From: Paraburkholderia unamae
GTDB lineage: Bacteria; Pseudomonadota; Gammaproteobacteria; Burkholderiales; Burkholderiaceae
Direction of reading: 5' to 3'
DNA length: 64,000 nt
Assembly: GCF_003268775.1 (NCBI RefSeq)
Contig: NZ_QLSU01000036.1
Coordinates: 1-64,000, forward strand
Below are positions 49,218-58,665 of this stretch, piece by piece. Made by a program: the position numbers and the translations under genes. A model generated the notes under the pieces. That model did not search any database, had not been told where the DNA came from, and saw nothing but the letters and a program-made list of their open reading frames with translations. Positions within the stretch are counted from its first letter, which is position 1, and every line of letters starts with the position of its first letter.

Positions 49218-49226
49218 TAAGGTACA
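49218..49226 (+). other. Candidate integrase arm site R2
   Basis: TAAGGTACA; 19 bp after R1, in the same direction. Confidence 0.45.
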
Positions 49227-49266
49227 GCGCCAAGAGCGAAAATCGCTCAAAGCCTTACGTATCGGG

Positions 49267-49311
49267 TGGCGGAGAGACGGGGATTCGAACCCCGGATAGG
49301 CTATTAACCTA
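49267..49311. repeat. Right attachment site (45 bp, inside tRNA-Ser)
   Basis: Identical to 4468-4512. This copy came from the phage and rebuilds the 3' end of the tRNA gene. Confidence 0.95.
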
Positions 49312-49357
49312 TACACGCTTTCCAGGCGTGCGACTTAAACCGCTCATCCATCTCTCC
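49267..49357 (-). tRNA. tRNA-Ser (anticodon GGA)
   Basis: A 91-nt tRNA with CCA encoded. Acceptor stem GGAGAGA/TCTCTCC, discriminator G, anticodon stem-loop GCACGC-CTGGAAA-GCGTGT, a long variable arm typical of tRNA-Ser, and T-loop GTTCGAATC. It is the prophage integration target and stays functional after insertion. Confidence 0.95.
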
Positions 49358-49455
49358 GGCGGGAGGCGAATTATAGCAGAGTCTTGGCGCAGGAGGAAAG
49401 CCATCACGCCAAACCTGGCGCGCCTTGCGCTTTCCAAAGTCTCCCGCACCCCGTA

Positions 49456-49921
49456 AGCCATGCAGAAATCGTTCGTTCCCCGCATACCGGGCTTGCAGTT
49501 CGCCTTGTACGGCTGCGGCGGTGCCGTGGACGCGACCGGCAGCGCCCAGACCCACAGTTTTGGCGCCGCGTACTCCAACGGCCCGCTCTCGCTCGCGGCC
49601 GGATATTGCTACGCCCGCTGCGGCCGCTATTCGGTGGGCGCATTGCGCTTCCGGCACGCGTACTCGAACACGCAGTACGCGAACGATGCGTTCTCAACGT
49701 TCCATCAGACCGCGAAGTTCAGCAGCGGCTCGGCGTTCCTGAACGATCAGTCCAATCCCGGCGGCGCTGACTCGTGCTCCAAACGCACCAATGTGTACGC
49801 GGTCGCGGGCTATCGGAAGGCGAGCGTGGGGCCGCTCAGCCGTCGATCGGTGGCTTCGGCGTGAATCCGGGCACCGACAATCAGGCGCTCGTGCTCGTGG
49901 GCATCCGCCACAAGTTCCAAG
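49456..49921 (+). pseudogene. Decayed Gram-negative porin
   Basis: Porin fragments in two frames: HSFGAAYSNGPLSLAAGYCY and KRTNVYAVAGYRKAS in one, then GVNPGTDNQALVLVGIRHKF in another, the latter being the usual C-terminal beta strand of burkholderial porins. There is no signal sequence, about half of the protein is missing, and the frame shifts near 49840. Non-functional remnant. Confidence 0.75.
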
Positions 49922-49994
49922 GCGCGCTGCTGGCGTCGGCAGGCCGGCGAGGGATCGTCGATAATGCTTCGTCGATCCCTCGAGGAGAATGCAT

Positions 49995-50666
49995 TTGAAG
50001 GTCAGCGAAGCCGTCACCAGCCGCAAGTCCGTGCGTCAGTTCTTGCCCGATCCCGTGGACCCCGCCGTGATCCGCCGCGTGCTCGATACCGCTGCGCGCT
50101 CGCCCTCGGGCGGCAATCTTCAGCCGTGGCACGTCCACGTCGTGGGCGGCGAGTCGCTCGTCAAGCTCAAGGCGATCATGGCCGCGCGCATCGCGCAGGC
50201 GCCCGCGGGCGAGGCGATGGAGTACGACGTTTATCCGCGCGAGCTGGGCTCGCCGTATCGCGAGCGGCGCTACCAGGTGGGCGAGGATCTCTATCGCAGC
50301 ATCGATGTCGCGCGTGAGGACCGGCTCGGCCGCCTGCGTCAGTTCGCGCGCAACTATGCGTTTTTCGACGCGCCGCTCGCGCTCTTTTGCAGCGTGGACC
50401 GGCAGATGGGGGCGCCGCAATGGGCCGACCTCGGCATGTTTTTGCAAACGGTGATGCTGCTCCTGCGCGAAGCGGGCCTGCATAGCTGCGCGCAGGAATG
50501 CTGGGCGCGCTATGCGCAGACGGTGGGCGAGTTTCTCGCCTTGCCGGGGGAGCGCATGCTCTTTTGCGGCATGGCGATCGGTCATGAAGACCCGGCCGCG
50601 CCGATCAACCAGTGGCGTGCGGCGCGCGTGCCGCTCGACGCGTTCGTGCAGTTCGACGGCATCTGA
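49995..50666 (+). CDS. Nitroreductase family protein
   Basis: A flavin-dependent oxidoreductase of about 223 residues. SRKSVRQFLPDPVDPAVIRR and ARSPSGGNLQPWHVHVV are the FMN-binding N-terminal motifs; WADLGMFLQTVMLLLREAGL and LFCGMAIGHED lie in the C-terminal half. GAGGAG is seven bases from TTG 49995, one base from ATG 49989; the TTG is preferred, but the ATG would add only two residues. Physiological substrate unknown. Confidence 0.85.
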   Translation: MKVSEAVTSRKSVRQFLPDPVDPAVIRRVLDTAARSPSGGNLQPWHVHVVGGESLVKLKAIMAARIAQAPAGEAMEYDVYPRELGSPYRERRYQVGEDLYRSIDVAREDRLGRLRQFARNYAFFDAPLALFCSVDRQMGAPQWADLGMFLQTVMLLLREAGLHSCAQECWARYAQTVGEFLALPGERMLFCGMAIGHEDPAAPINQWRAARVPLDAFVQFDGI

Positions 50667-50744
50667 GCCGGGCGGCAAGCCGGGCTTGCGAAGGGCGGCG
50701 CTTCGCGCTGCGCCCGCCCTACAAATTCATTACATCGCGCGTGA

Positions 50745-51161
50745 CTACAGCGCGGCGCGAATGCGCGCGGCCAGTGCTTCGAGCTGCGAAATATCGGCCA
50801 TTTCACGCGCATGCGGGCGCAGTTCTTCTCCGGCGCGGCGCGGGATCACGTGAAAATGCACGTGCGGCACGGTCTGCCCGGCGGCGGCGCCGTTGAACTG
50901 CGCGATCAAGAGACCTTCCGGTGCGAGCACCTTGCGCACCGCGGCCGCCATCTTCTGCACCGTCGCCATGGCGGCGGCGCCCGCTTCGGGCGAGAGATCG
51001 TAGATGAGCTCGGCGCCTTCCTTCGGCAGCACGAGCAGATGGCCTTCGGACTGCGGCATGACGTCCATGATAGCGAGCGTCGCGTCGTCTTCGTACACCT
51101 TGATGCAGGGGGCTTCGCCGCGCAGGATGCGCGCGAAGATGTTTTTGTCGTCGTAGGCCAT
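50745..51161 (-). CDS. HIT family hydrolase
   Basis: A 138-residue protein with the histidine triad HVHFHVIP and the N-terminal pattern NIFARILRGEAPCIKVYEDD. Members hydrolyse purine nucleoside phosphoramidates or related dinucleotides. Convergent with the nitroreductase gene. Confidence 0.9.
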   Translation of the reverse strand: MAYDDKNIFARILRGEAPCIKVYEDDATLAIMDVMPQSEGHLLVLPKEGAELIYDLSPEAGAAAMATVQKMAAAVRKVLAPEGLLIAQFNGAAAGQTVPHVHFHVIPRRAGEELRPHAREMADISQLEALAARIRAAL

Positions 51162-51398
51162 GGTGAGTGTCTCCGGCTTGGGCGCTGCGGACGCGCGAAC
51201 GCCGTACGTTTCTAAAGAGCTTTTGATTATGGCCTGCCTCGCCAGGCCTGTGCGGGTCCCTGCACGTTTTTTGAAGCAGGTGCATCATAGAGTTTCTCGC
51301 AGCGCGCGCGACGACGAATCGAAAGTCTTGATAGCAATCTCTTGCATGGCACCGGAGAAAGGCATTAAGGAGCCAACTCCGGCCAACACGGAGCACGT

Positions 51399-52568
51399 AT
51401 GGCAACGACTGATCTCGAAGCAGCACACTCCGCCCGCGAAGCCACCGGTTCCGGGGCCTGGCGGTACGCAGCCCAGCTACTGGGCCGCGCGGACGTGAAG
51501 TTCAACGGCACCCGCCCCTGGGACATGCGCATTCATGACCCGCAGGTGCCCGAGCGTGTGCTGGCGTTAGGCAACCTGGGTCTCGGCGAGGCCTACATCG
51601 ACGGCCAGTGGGACTGCGAGCAGCTCGACGAGTTCTTCGCCCATGTGTTGCGCGCGCATCTAGATGACCAGATCGATCCCGCCCGTCTCGTCTTTCACGC
51701 GCTCAGGGCGCGCCTCACGAATCGCCAGACCGTGCGCCGTGCATGGAAGGTGGGCCAGCAGCACTACGACATCGGCAACGAGTTCTACGAAGCGATGCTC
51801 GACAAGCGCATGGCCTATACGTGCGGCTACTGGTCGGGCGGCGCGAAGACGCTCGACGAAGCGCAGGAGGCCAAGCTCGATCTCATCTGCCGCAAGCTCG
51901 GGCTCAAGCCGGGCATGCGCCTGCTCGATATCGGCTGCGGCTGGGGCAGCCTCATGAAGTTCGCGGCCGAGCATTACGGCGTGTCGTGCGTGGGTGTGAC
52001 GATCTCGAAGGAGCAGGCCGCGTTCGGCGCCGCGCGCTGCAAGGATCTGCCCGTCGAATTCCGCCTCCAGGACTATCGGCTGCTCGACGAGAAGTTCGAC
52101 CGCATCGCGAGCGTGGGCATGTTCGAGCACGTGGGCCCGAAGAACTATCGCACCTACATGGAAGTCGCGCAGCGCTGCCTCGACGACGACGGCCTCTTCC
52201 TGCTGCATACCATCGGCAAGAACCGCCGCGACACCACGCCCGATCCGTGGATCGACAAATACATCTTCCCGAACGGCGAACTGCCCACCATCGGTCAGAT
52301 CGCGGACGCCTCGGGCGGTCTCTTCGTCGCCGAAGACCTGCACAACTTCGGTGCCGACTATGACCGCACGCTGATGGCGTGGCACGCGAATTTCGAGGCC
52401 GCGTGGCCGCGTTTCAAGGCGCAGATGGGCGAGCGTTTCTATCGCATGTGGCGTTACTACCTGCTTTCGTGTGCAGGCGCATTCCGGGCGCGCGACATCC
52501 AGCTCTGGCAGTGGGTGTTTTCGAAGAACGGTACGCTGGGCGGGTATCAGCGTCCTGTGCCGGCCTGA
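51399..52568 (+). CDS. cfa: Cyclopropane-fatty-acyl-phospholipid synthase
   Basis: A 389-residue SAM-dependent enzyme that adds a methylene bridge to unsaturated acyl chains of membrane phospholipids. SAM site LLDIGCGWGSLMKFAAEHY; residues matching the E. coli active site are Cys in AYTCGYW, Glu in MFEHVG, His in LHTIGKN and Tyr in RYYLLSCAG. GGAG precedes the ATG. A strong terminator follows. Confidence 0.95.
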   Translation: MATTDLEAAHSAREATGSGAWRYAAQLLGRADVKFNGTRPWDMRIHDPQVPERVLALGNLGLGEAYIDGQWDCEQLDEFFAHVLRAHLDDQIDPARLVFHALRARLTNRQTVRRAWKVGQQHYDIGNEFYEAMLDKRMAYTCGYWSGGAKTLDEAQEAKLDLICRKLGLKPGMRLLDIGCGWGSLMKFAAEHYGVSCVGVTISKEQAAFGAARCKDLPVEFRLQDYRLLDEKFDRIASVGMFEHVGPKNYRTYMEVAQRCLDDDGLFLLHTIGKNRRDTTPDPWIDKYIFPNGELPTIGQIADASGGLFVAEDLHNFGADYDRTLMAWHANFEAAWPRFKAQMGERFYRMWRYYLLSCAGAFRARDIQLWQWVFSKNGTLGGYQRPVPA

Positions 52569-52611
52569 TCGGTGCGGCGGGCCATCACGCCCGACTGGCT
52601 GACTGACGATG

Positions 52612-52650
52612 CGGCCGCGTTTCGCGCAAAGCGAACGCGGCCGTTTTGTT
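52612..52650 (+). terminator. Terminator after cfa
   Basis: At least ten pairs between 52612-52621 and 52634-52643 (CGGCCGCGTT / AACGCGGCCG), then TTTTGTTT. It also separates the convergent crcB gene. Confidence 0.8.
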
Positions 52651-52673
52651 TGGCTAGCTAGCTGCTTGGCCGT

Positions 52674-53054
52674 TTAGCGCAGCAGCGCCGAAACGGTCGC
52701 GATGCCGAGGATCGTCATGATGACCGAGGCGCACACGTGAATGGCGATCTCGCCCGCGGCCCAGCCAAAGCGGCCGTGCTGAAGATGCGAAACGACTTCG
52801 GCGGAGAAGGTCGAGAACGTCGAGAGGCCGCCCATCAGCCCGGTGATGACGAACAGGCGCCATTCGGCGGAAAGCTGTGGCATGCGCCCGAAGAACGCAA
52901 CGGCGACGCCAATCACGTAACCCGCGATGATGTTCGACGCGAGCGTGCCGAGCGGCAGCTCCGGATAGACGGCATTCAGGCGCAGGCCGAGAACCCAGCG
53001 CAACAGCGAACCGAGCGCGCCGCCAACGCCGACGGCGAGAATGGACAGATACAT
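52674..53054 (-). CDS. crcB: Fluoride exporter CrcB/Fluc
   Basis: A 126-residue membrane protein with four spans and conserved CrcB motifs: VGVGGALGSLLRW, GTLASNIIAGYVIG and TGLMGGLSTFSTFSAE. It works as a dimer in the inner membrane to expel fluoride. ATG 53054 is chosen over an upstream ATG. No fluoride riboswitch was recognised upstream. Confidence 0.95.
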   Translation of the reverse strand: MYLSILAVGVGGALGSLLRWVLGLRLNAVYPELPLGTLASNIIAGYVIGVAVAFFGRMPQLSAEWRLFVITGLMGGLSTFSTFSAEVVSHLQHGRFGWAAGEIAIHVCASVIMTILGIATVSALLR

Positions 53055-53176
53055 GGTCTGGAGTGGTTGAGGGCGCAATGAAGGCCGGCGCGCCCCGCTG
53101 TACCCATTTGCGCAGGCAGGCGCCCGTTTGCGACCCCGGAGTGTAGCACCCGCCAGGACCGGCCGCGCGAGCGGCG

Positions 53177-53941
53177 TCAGACGATCCCGCCGTTCGCGCG
53201 CAGCACCTGGCCGTTCACCCAGCCGCCGTCCGGTCCCGCGAGAAACGACACGAGCCCCGCGATGTCCTCGGGTTCACCGAGGCGCTGCAACGGCGGCATG
53301 CTCGCGAAGTGCTTCACCTGTTCGTCGGTTTTGCCCTTGAGGAAAAGCTCGGTCGCCACCGGCCCCGGCGCGACCGCGTTCACGCAAATGGAGCGCCCGC
53401 GCAGCTCGCGCGCGAACACGCGCGTGATCGCTTCCACGGCGGCCTTGCTCGCCGTGTAGAGGCCGTAGCCTGGCAGGTTCATGGCGAGCGCCGAGGTCGA
53501 GAAGTTGATCACGCGGCCGCCGTCCGCGAGCTTCGTCGCCGCTTCGCGCAGCGTGTTGAGCGTGCCGCGCACGTTGATGTCGAAGGTCTCGTCGTAGAGC
53601 GCATCGGTCGATTCGGCGATCGTGATGGTCTTCATGATGCCGGCATTGTTTACGAGCACCGTGGGCTGGCCGAGTCGTTCGCGGGTGGTGTCGAAGAGCC
53701 GGCGCACCTCGTCGGCCTTCGCAATGTTGGCTTTTACGGCAATGGCGCGTCCGCCGGCCGCCTCGATCTTCGCGACGAGCGCCTCGGCCTCGGCGCTGCT
53801 CGACGCATAGTTGACGACGACGGCGTAGCCGTCGCGCGCGAGGCGCGCGGCGAGGGCGGCGCCGATGCCTCGCGAGGCGCCCGTGACGATGGCGACGCCG
53901 CGCGAAGGGGTGGATTGGGCGGATTGGGTGGATGCATTCAT
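53177..53941 (-). CDS. SDR family oxidoreductase
   Basis: A 254-residue classical short-chain dehydrogenase. NAD(P) site VTGASRGIGAALAARL, NNAG motif VLVNNAGIMKT, catalytic Ser in NFSTSALA and YTASK (Tyr, Lys), C-terminal GGWVNGQVLRANGG. The Arg after TGAS and NYASSSAEAEA favour NADP. Substrate unknown. ATG 53941 fits the family N-terminus. Confidence 0.9.
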   Translation of the reverse strand: MNASTQSAQSTPSRGVAIVTGASRGIGAALAARLARDGYAVVVNYASSSAEAEALVAKIEAAGGRAIAVKANIAKADEVRRLFDTTRERLGQPTVLVNNAGIMKTITIAESTDALYDETFDINVRGTLNTLREAATKLADGGRVINFSTSALAMNLPGYGLYTASKAAVEAITRVFARELRGRSICVNAVAPGPVATELFLKGKTDEQVKHFASMPPLQRLGEPEDIAGLVSFLAGPDGGWVNGQVLRANGGIV

Positions 53942-54086
53942 GACCGTGCTCCTTGCGTGTGAGGTGAGAACGGGGTCGATCATGAACGAAGCGGCGGCAG
54001 GAATCATTGCCTGCCGCCGGGTTTCATTATTCCATTTCGATTAACAATGATGCGGCAGGCGGCTGAACGTTCGAAAACATCTCCGA

Positions 54087-54106
54087 CCGCCGCATCGATG
54101 CGGCGG
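54087..54106. repeat. 20-bp perfect palindrome
   Basis: CCGCCGCATCGATGCGGCGG, immediately after the aldehyde dehydrogenase stop (54116). On the minus strand it is followed by a GTTTTC tract and may be its terminator. Confidence 0.45.
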
Positions 54107-54115
54107 GCAACGGAA

Positions 54116-55594
54116 TCAGTACGCGATGCAGACGGATTTCGTCTCGGTGTACGCGTCGATGATCGCGCGGCCGTGCTCGCGGCCGATGCCCGATGCCTTG
54201 AAGCCGCCGAAGGGCAGCGCCGGGTCGACCATATTGTGCGTATTGACCCACACGGTGCCCGCCTGCACGCCGTCCACCACGCGCAGCGCGCGGTCGAGCT
54301 GGTTGGTCCACACGCTCGCGCCAAGTCCGTACTCCGAATCGTTGGCCGCCGCGATGGCTTCCTCCACGTCGTCGTAAGGCATGGCCACGAGCACCGGCCC
54401 GAACACTTCCTCGCGCACGATGGTCAGCGGCTTGTTGTCGGCGTTCGATATCACGGTGGGCTCGACGAAGTAGCCGGGGCGATTGCCGTCGCCGCCACCG
54501 GCAACGATATCGCCGCCTTGCGCGCGGCCCTGCGCGATCATGCCCGCGACCTTGGCGCGATGGCGCGCGGAAACGAGCGGGCCCATCTGCGTGGCGGCGT
54601 CGAAGCCCGAGCCGAGCACGGTCGAGCGCGCGAGCGCGGCAATGCCCTCGACGATCTCCGCGTAACGCGCGCGCGGCACATACAGGCGCGAGCCCGCCGT
54701 GCACACCTGGCCATGGTTGAAGAAGATCGCGCCCGCCGCGCCTTCGATCGCCCGGCGCGGGTCGCAGTCGTCCAGTACGATCACGGGGCTCTTGCCGCCC
54801 AGTTCGAGCGACACGCGCTTGAGATCGCTCGCGCATTGTTTGCCGATGATGCGGCCCACTTCGGTCGAACCCGTGAAGGTGACCTTGTCCACCTGGGGAT
54901 GGCGCACGAGCGCCGCGCCCGCGGTTTCGCCCTGGCCCGTGACGACGTTGAACACGCCCGGCGGAAAGCCCGCTTCGTGCGCGAGCTCGGCGAGGCGAAT
55001 GGCCGTGAGCGGCGTTTCCTCGGCGGGCTTGAGCACGACGGTGCAGCCGCACGCGAGCGCGGGTGCGATCTTCCAGACGGCCATCAGCAGCGGGAAATTC
55101 CACGGCACGATGGCGGCGACCACGCCCGCGGGCACGCGGCGCGTCGAGGCGTTGTAACGCACGCCGGGCGGGAAGGCCAGCGAGAGATCCACCGTGCTGC
55201 CTTCGATCTTGGTCGCCCAGCCCGCCATATAACGCAGCCATTGCACGCTGCCGCCCACTTCGAGCATCTTCGAAAAGCCGAGCAGCTTGCCCTGGTTGAG
55301 CGTTTCGAGCGCGGCGAGCTCGTCGCCGTGCTGCTCGACCAGGTCGGCGAGCTTGAGCAGCAGGCGCTCGCGCGCGGCGGGCGGCAGGCGGCGCCACGAG
55401 TCGGCTTCGAAGGCGCGGCGCGCGGCGTGAACGGCCGCGTCGATATCGGCGTCGCTCGCGTCGGGCACCTGGGCGATCTCGGCGCCCGTGGCGGGGTTGA
55501 ATGCGGCGAACGTGCGGCCGTCGCCGCTTTCGCTAAAACGTCCGTCGACGAACATTTGCGTGCGGATCGTGTGCGTGAAGTCCTGGCGGTCCAT
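54116..55594 (-). CDS. Aldehyde dehydrogenase (aromatic aldehyde, FeaB-like)
   Basis: A 492-residue NAD-dependent enzyme. Motifs: VPWNFPLLMAVWKIAPALA, FTGSTEVGRIIGK, the general base Glu in LELGGKSP, the catalytic Cys in NHGQVCTAGSRLYV and the EEVFGPV block. It lies in a leftward set with a membrane protein and copper amine oxidase, so its likely substrate is the aldehyde that oxidase makes, such as phenylacetaldehyde. The start ATG 55594 gives the normal family length. Confidence 0.85.
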   Translation of the reverse strand: MDRQDFTHTIRTQMFVDGRFSESGDGRTFAAFNPATGAEIAQVPDASDADIDAAVHAARRAFEADSWRRLPPAARERLLLKLADLVEQHGDELAALETLNQGKLLGFSKMLEVGGSVQWLRYMAGWATKIEGSTVDLSLAFPPGVRYNASTRRVPAGVVAAIVPWNFPLLMAVWKIAPALACGCTVVLKPAEETPLTAIRLAELAHEAGFPPGVFNVVTGQGETAGAALVRHPQVDKVTFTGSTEVGRIIGKQCASDLKRVSLELGGKSPVIVLDDCDPRRAIEGAAGAIFFNHGQVCTAGSRLYVPRARYAEIVEGIAALARSTVLGSGFDAATQMGPLVSARHRAKVAGMIAQGRAQGGDIVAGGGDGNRPGYFVEPTVISNADNKPLTIVREEVFGPVLVAMPYDDVEEAIAAANDSEYGLGASVWTNQLDRALRVVDGVQAGTVWVNTHNMVDPALPFGGFKASGIGREHGRAIIDAYTETKSVCIAY

Positions 55595-55652
55595 ACCGTC
55601 TCCTGGTTTCGGTGAGAGTTTCCGTAGTAATGCGAACGGTTTTGTGTTTGCT

Positions 55653-56669
55653 TCAGCGAAGGTCGAGTGCGCCGCCCGCAGCGAGCGCGGGCGCAGCGGA
55701 GTAGAGCGTGCGTGCCGTCGTCGCGCGCGGCATGGCGAGTGCGAACGCGCACGCAAGATTGAGTGCGCCGCCAAGCAGGAACAGCGCATAAAAGCCCGCG
55801 CCGAAGCCCCATGACGTCGTGGCGAGCGCTGCGCCGGCGACCATGCCCGAGTGATGTGCCAGACCGGGGCAGCCCGCTCCCGAGGCGCGCGCGGCGCGGC
55901 CTGCGCGCATGAGCGTGGGCAGCGTGAGAAAGTCGATCAGCGCGAATGCGGGCGCGGCGAGCGCGATCCATGGCGCGAGCGCGTTCAGCGTGAGCGCCGC
56001 GAGCAGCACGCCGCGCAGCACGAAGAGGGCGAGCAGCGCGCGCCCGTGGCCGACGCGCTCCGCGAGCCAACCGGCGAACGTCACGACGGCAAGCGAGACC
56101 GCGACTTGCGTTACCGAGGCCGCGCTTGCGCCGCAGAGCGCGAAGAACTGGAAACGCGCGAGCATGCCGCTGGACAGCCCGGCGAGCAGCGCGGGCGCGA
56201 GCAGCACCGCGCCACTGCGCCACGCAGGCGCCGCGAGGCGTGCGCCAGTGCGTGCCACGGTGTGCGTATGCGCCGGTCGCGGCGTCGCCACGCGCCGTGA
56301 GCGCCGCGAACGCCACCAGAGCGCCGCGAGCAGGGCGACGCCGCAGAGCACGAGCGGTGCCGCACCCGCCGCCGTGCCCGTGCGCGCCCAGGCCGCCGCG
56401 GCGCTCATCGCCGCCATCGTGAGAACGAGTGCGCTTGCCACCGGCACCGTGGCGTGCTGGCCAAAGGACCGCACCAGCGCCGCGGGAACGAGCGCCATCG
56501 CCAGCAAGGCGAGCGTGCTTGCCGCGTAGGCCGCAAGCGCGCCGCCCGCCTGCATGGCCGCGAGCATGACGCCCGCGGCGAGTGCACAGGCGCTGCCCGT
56601 GACCGCGCTCCACAACGCGAGCGCGCGCAGCGCATTCATGACGGCAGGGTGGCGCTCGCGCAACGTCAT
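55653..56669 (-). CDS. MFS-like membrane transporter (Ala-rich)
   Basis: A 338-residue integral membrane protein with about ten spans (ALWSAVTGSACALAAGVMLA; YAASTLALLAMALVPAALV; ALLALFVLRGVLLAALTL) and a loop motif AERVGHGRA. The layout fits a compact MFS transporter. It begins seven bases after the amine oxidase stop, so it probably moves an amine or product of that pathway. Confidence 0.65.
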   Translation of the reverse strand: MTLRERHPAVMNALRALALWSAVTGSACALAAGVMLAAMQAGGALAAYAASTLALLAMALVPAALVRSFGQHATVPVASALVLTMAAMSAAAAWARTGTAAGAAPLVLCGVALLAALWWRSRRSRRVATPRPAHTHTVARTGARLAAPAWRSGAVLLAPALLAGLSSGMLARFQFFALCGASAASVTQVAVSLAVVTFAGWLAERVGHGRALLALFVLRGVLLAALTLNALAPWIALAAPAFALIDFLTLPTLMRAGRAARASGAGCPGLAHHSGMVAGAALATTSWGFGAGFYALFLLGGALNLACAFALAMPRATTARTLYSAAPALAAGGALDLR

Positions 56670-56676
56670 CGTGTGC

Positions 56677-58665
56677 TCACGACTTGCTGTGGCAGCACGA
56701 TTGCGCTTCGGGCGCGGGTGCGCCGTCCTGCACGCTGTGCGGATCGCGCCCGCCCGGCAGGTCCATCGCCGGGTTGCCGTAGAAGAAGTTATTGGGCTTG
56801 AGCATGAAGCCCGCATACTCCACCGGCATCACCGGGAAATCCTCGGGCTTGCACACGTGCGTGTGGCCGAAGCTGTGCCACAGCACGATGTCCTCGTTCT
56901 CCACCTTGCGGTTCGCCTCGATATAGCGCGGCAGGCCGTCGCCGCCCGCGTGCTGGTTCGGGCAGTCGCCGCTCGCGTAGCGCTGCGTCGTGTCGTACGG
57001 CGTGACCCACACGTGGCGCGTGGCGAAACCGCCGCGCTGGCGCACCTTCGAGTTCGGATCGGCGAGCATGAGCGGCGAGTCGTTGATGATGAGCTTGTAG
57101 CCCGGATTCGCGCCCACGCGATTCTTCACATTCGGGTTCACGACCTTCCAGAAGCGCCCCGTCTGGCCGTTGGCGTTGCGCGCCGCTTCCTGCTCGGTCT
57201 TGAGCACGCGCTTCGTCGTGTCGAACACATTGCCGTACGGGTTCTCCGGGCCCATGGGGCGCGGCACGAACTCGTGCTCGGTCACGGAGTTCTTCTCGCC
57301 GTCCACCATCATGTGCAGACGCGCGTTGAAGAAGTGCTGATGCGTCGGGCCGCCCAGGTTCTCGGTCACCATGCCGCCCCACGGGTAGGTGTCGCCGTCG
57401 GCCACCGCCGACGTCTGGATGATGCCCGTGAGCTTGCACTCGAGCTGGATCGTGCCGTCCTGATAGAAGTACCAGTAGAAGCCGTAGTCGTAATTGCCCA
57501 CGGTCGCGAAGAACGAGATCACGAGGCGGCGCGAGCGGCGCATTTCGAATACGCCGGTGCGGAATTCGTAGTGCTTCCAGAGCGTGCCGTAGTCCTCTTC
57601 GTGCAAGCACACGGCGTTCTTCATGACGAAGCCGTTGCCGAAGTCGTCGGCGCTCGGAATGTCGAAATAGCGGATCGTGCCCAGGCAGTCGCAACCCAGT
57701 TCCAACTGGTTCGCAAGCTTGCCGAGGCCGTACTCGCCCGCATCGAACGCGCTTTTCCAGTAGTGGTTCGTGGTCGGGTCCGAGTAGGGCACGCACATCT
57801 CGGTCACGCTCGCCCGGTAGACGATGGGGCGCGGCGCGCTCTTGCCGTCGTCCCAGGTGATCTGGTGCAGCACGAGCCCTTCGCGGGGCGTAAAGCCCAC
57901 GCGGAATTTCCAGTTTTGCCAACTAACCTGCCAGCCGTCGATCGTGAAGCTCGGGCCTTCGGGCTGGCTGATCGACAGCGGCTTGACCGTGCTGCGCGGC
58001 TCGCCGAGGCTCGGCGTGTCGTAGTTGTGCTTCGCGCGCGGAATGGGAATGATGCGGCCGTCGTCGACGAGTTCGATCACTTTTTGCGCGAGCAGGTCCA
58101 CCACGGCCACCACGCCTTCGATCGGGTGCGCATAACCGTTGTCGGTCACGGACTCGCGGTAGTAGCTCACGCAGCGCACGAGGCGGCGGCCGTTTTCGTT
58201 CGGCCGGTCGAAGGCGCCTGCCGAGAACGGATCGACCTGCACGCGTGCGAGATCGTCTTCGCTCAGCCCGCGCTTCTTGATGGCTTCGCGCCACGCGGCG
58301 TCTTCCTTCACGATGCGCTCCGCATTCATGAAGTCCTCGATCATCACGGGCGGCTGGCCATACGGCGCGCTTTGCAGCGCGAGCGCCTTGCGCGATTCCA
58401 CCTTTTTCTCGCGCAGGTCCACGACGAATTCGATCGTCTGGTTGCGCGTGCGGTCGATCGCAATGACGAAGGCGCGCCGCGAATAATAATCGCCCGGCTT
58501 GTAGGCGACGACTTCGGCCTTGGGCGGCTCCATCAATTCGGTGACGGGGAAGCGCCCGTATTCATCGAGCTGCTCGGCGGCTTTCACGATGTCACAGGCG
58601 AGCTGCATTTCGGCGATGCTGAGCAGGTCGAGCGGATGCGCATTCGGATTCGTGTTCATAAGCAT
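56677..58665 (-). CDS. tynA: Primary-amine oxidase (copper/topaquinone)
   Basis: A 662-residue enzyme that oxidises primary amines to aldehydes with release of ammonia and H2O2. The Tyr converted to topaquinone is in TVGNYDYGFYW; the catalytic base Asp is in SAFDAGEYGLG; copper ligands are the two His of HQHFFN and a third in FGHTHVCK. It lacks the N-terminal D1 domain and signal peptide of E. coli TynA, resembling the shorter Arthrobacter-type enzymes. The start may be ATG 58665 or 58659. Confidence 0.9.
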   Translation of the reverse strand: MLMNTNPNAHPLDLLSIAEMQLACDIVKAAEQLDEYGRFPVTELMEPPKAEVVAYKPGDYYSRRAFVIAIDRTRNQTIEFVVDLREKKVESRKALALQSAPYGQPPVMIEDFMNAERIVKEDAAWREAIKKRGLSEDDLARVQVDPFSAGAFDRPNENGRRLVRCVSYYRESVTDNGYAHPIEGVVAVVDLLAQKVIELVDDGRIIPIPRAKHNYDTPSLGEPRSTVKPLSISQPEGPSFTIDGWQVSWQNWKFRVGFTPREGLVLHQITWDDGKSAPRPIVYRASVTEMCVPYSDPTTNHYWKSAFDAGEYGLGKLANQLELGCDCLGTIRYFDIPSADDFGNGFVMKNAVCLHEEDYGTLWKHYEFRTGVFEMRRSRRLVISFFATVGNYDYGFYWYFYQDGTIQLECKLTGIIQTSAVADGDTYPWGGMVTENLGGPTHQHFFNARLHMMVDGEKNSVTEHEFVPRPMGPENPYGNVFDTTKRVLKTEQEAARNANGQTGRFWKVVNPNVKNRVGANPGYKLIINDSPLMLADPNSKVRQRGGFATRHVWVTPYDTTQRYASGDCPNQHAGGDGLPRYIEANRKVENEDIVLWHSFGHTHVCKPEDFPVMPVEYAGFMLKPNNFFYGNPAMDLPGGRDPHSVQDGAPAPEAQSCCHSKS

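Larger units (their letters stand above)
4468..49311. mobile_element. Complete HK97-type siphovirus-like prophage
   Basis: A 44.8-kb element flanked by a perfect 45-bp repeat. It holds, in order, integrase and excisionase candidate, a leftward early operon, an immunity region, rightward replication genes, a Q-like regulator, packaging, head, tail, fibre and lysis genes, and right-end accessory genes. No essential module is visibly broken except one gene with a homopolymer frame interruption, so it may be inducible. The head genes are of HK97 type; the tape measure and frameshifted tail chaperones indicate a long non-contractile tail. Confidence 0.95.

Noticed and set aside
53055..53160. Fluoride riboswitch upstream of crcB
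   Set aside because: The conserved crcB-motif core could not be recognised in the 100 bases before the start.
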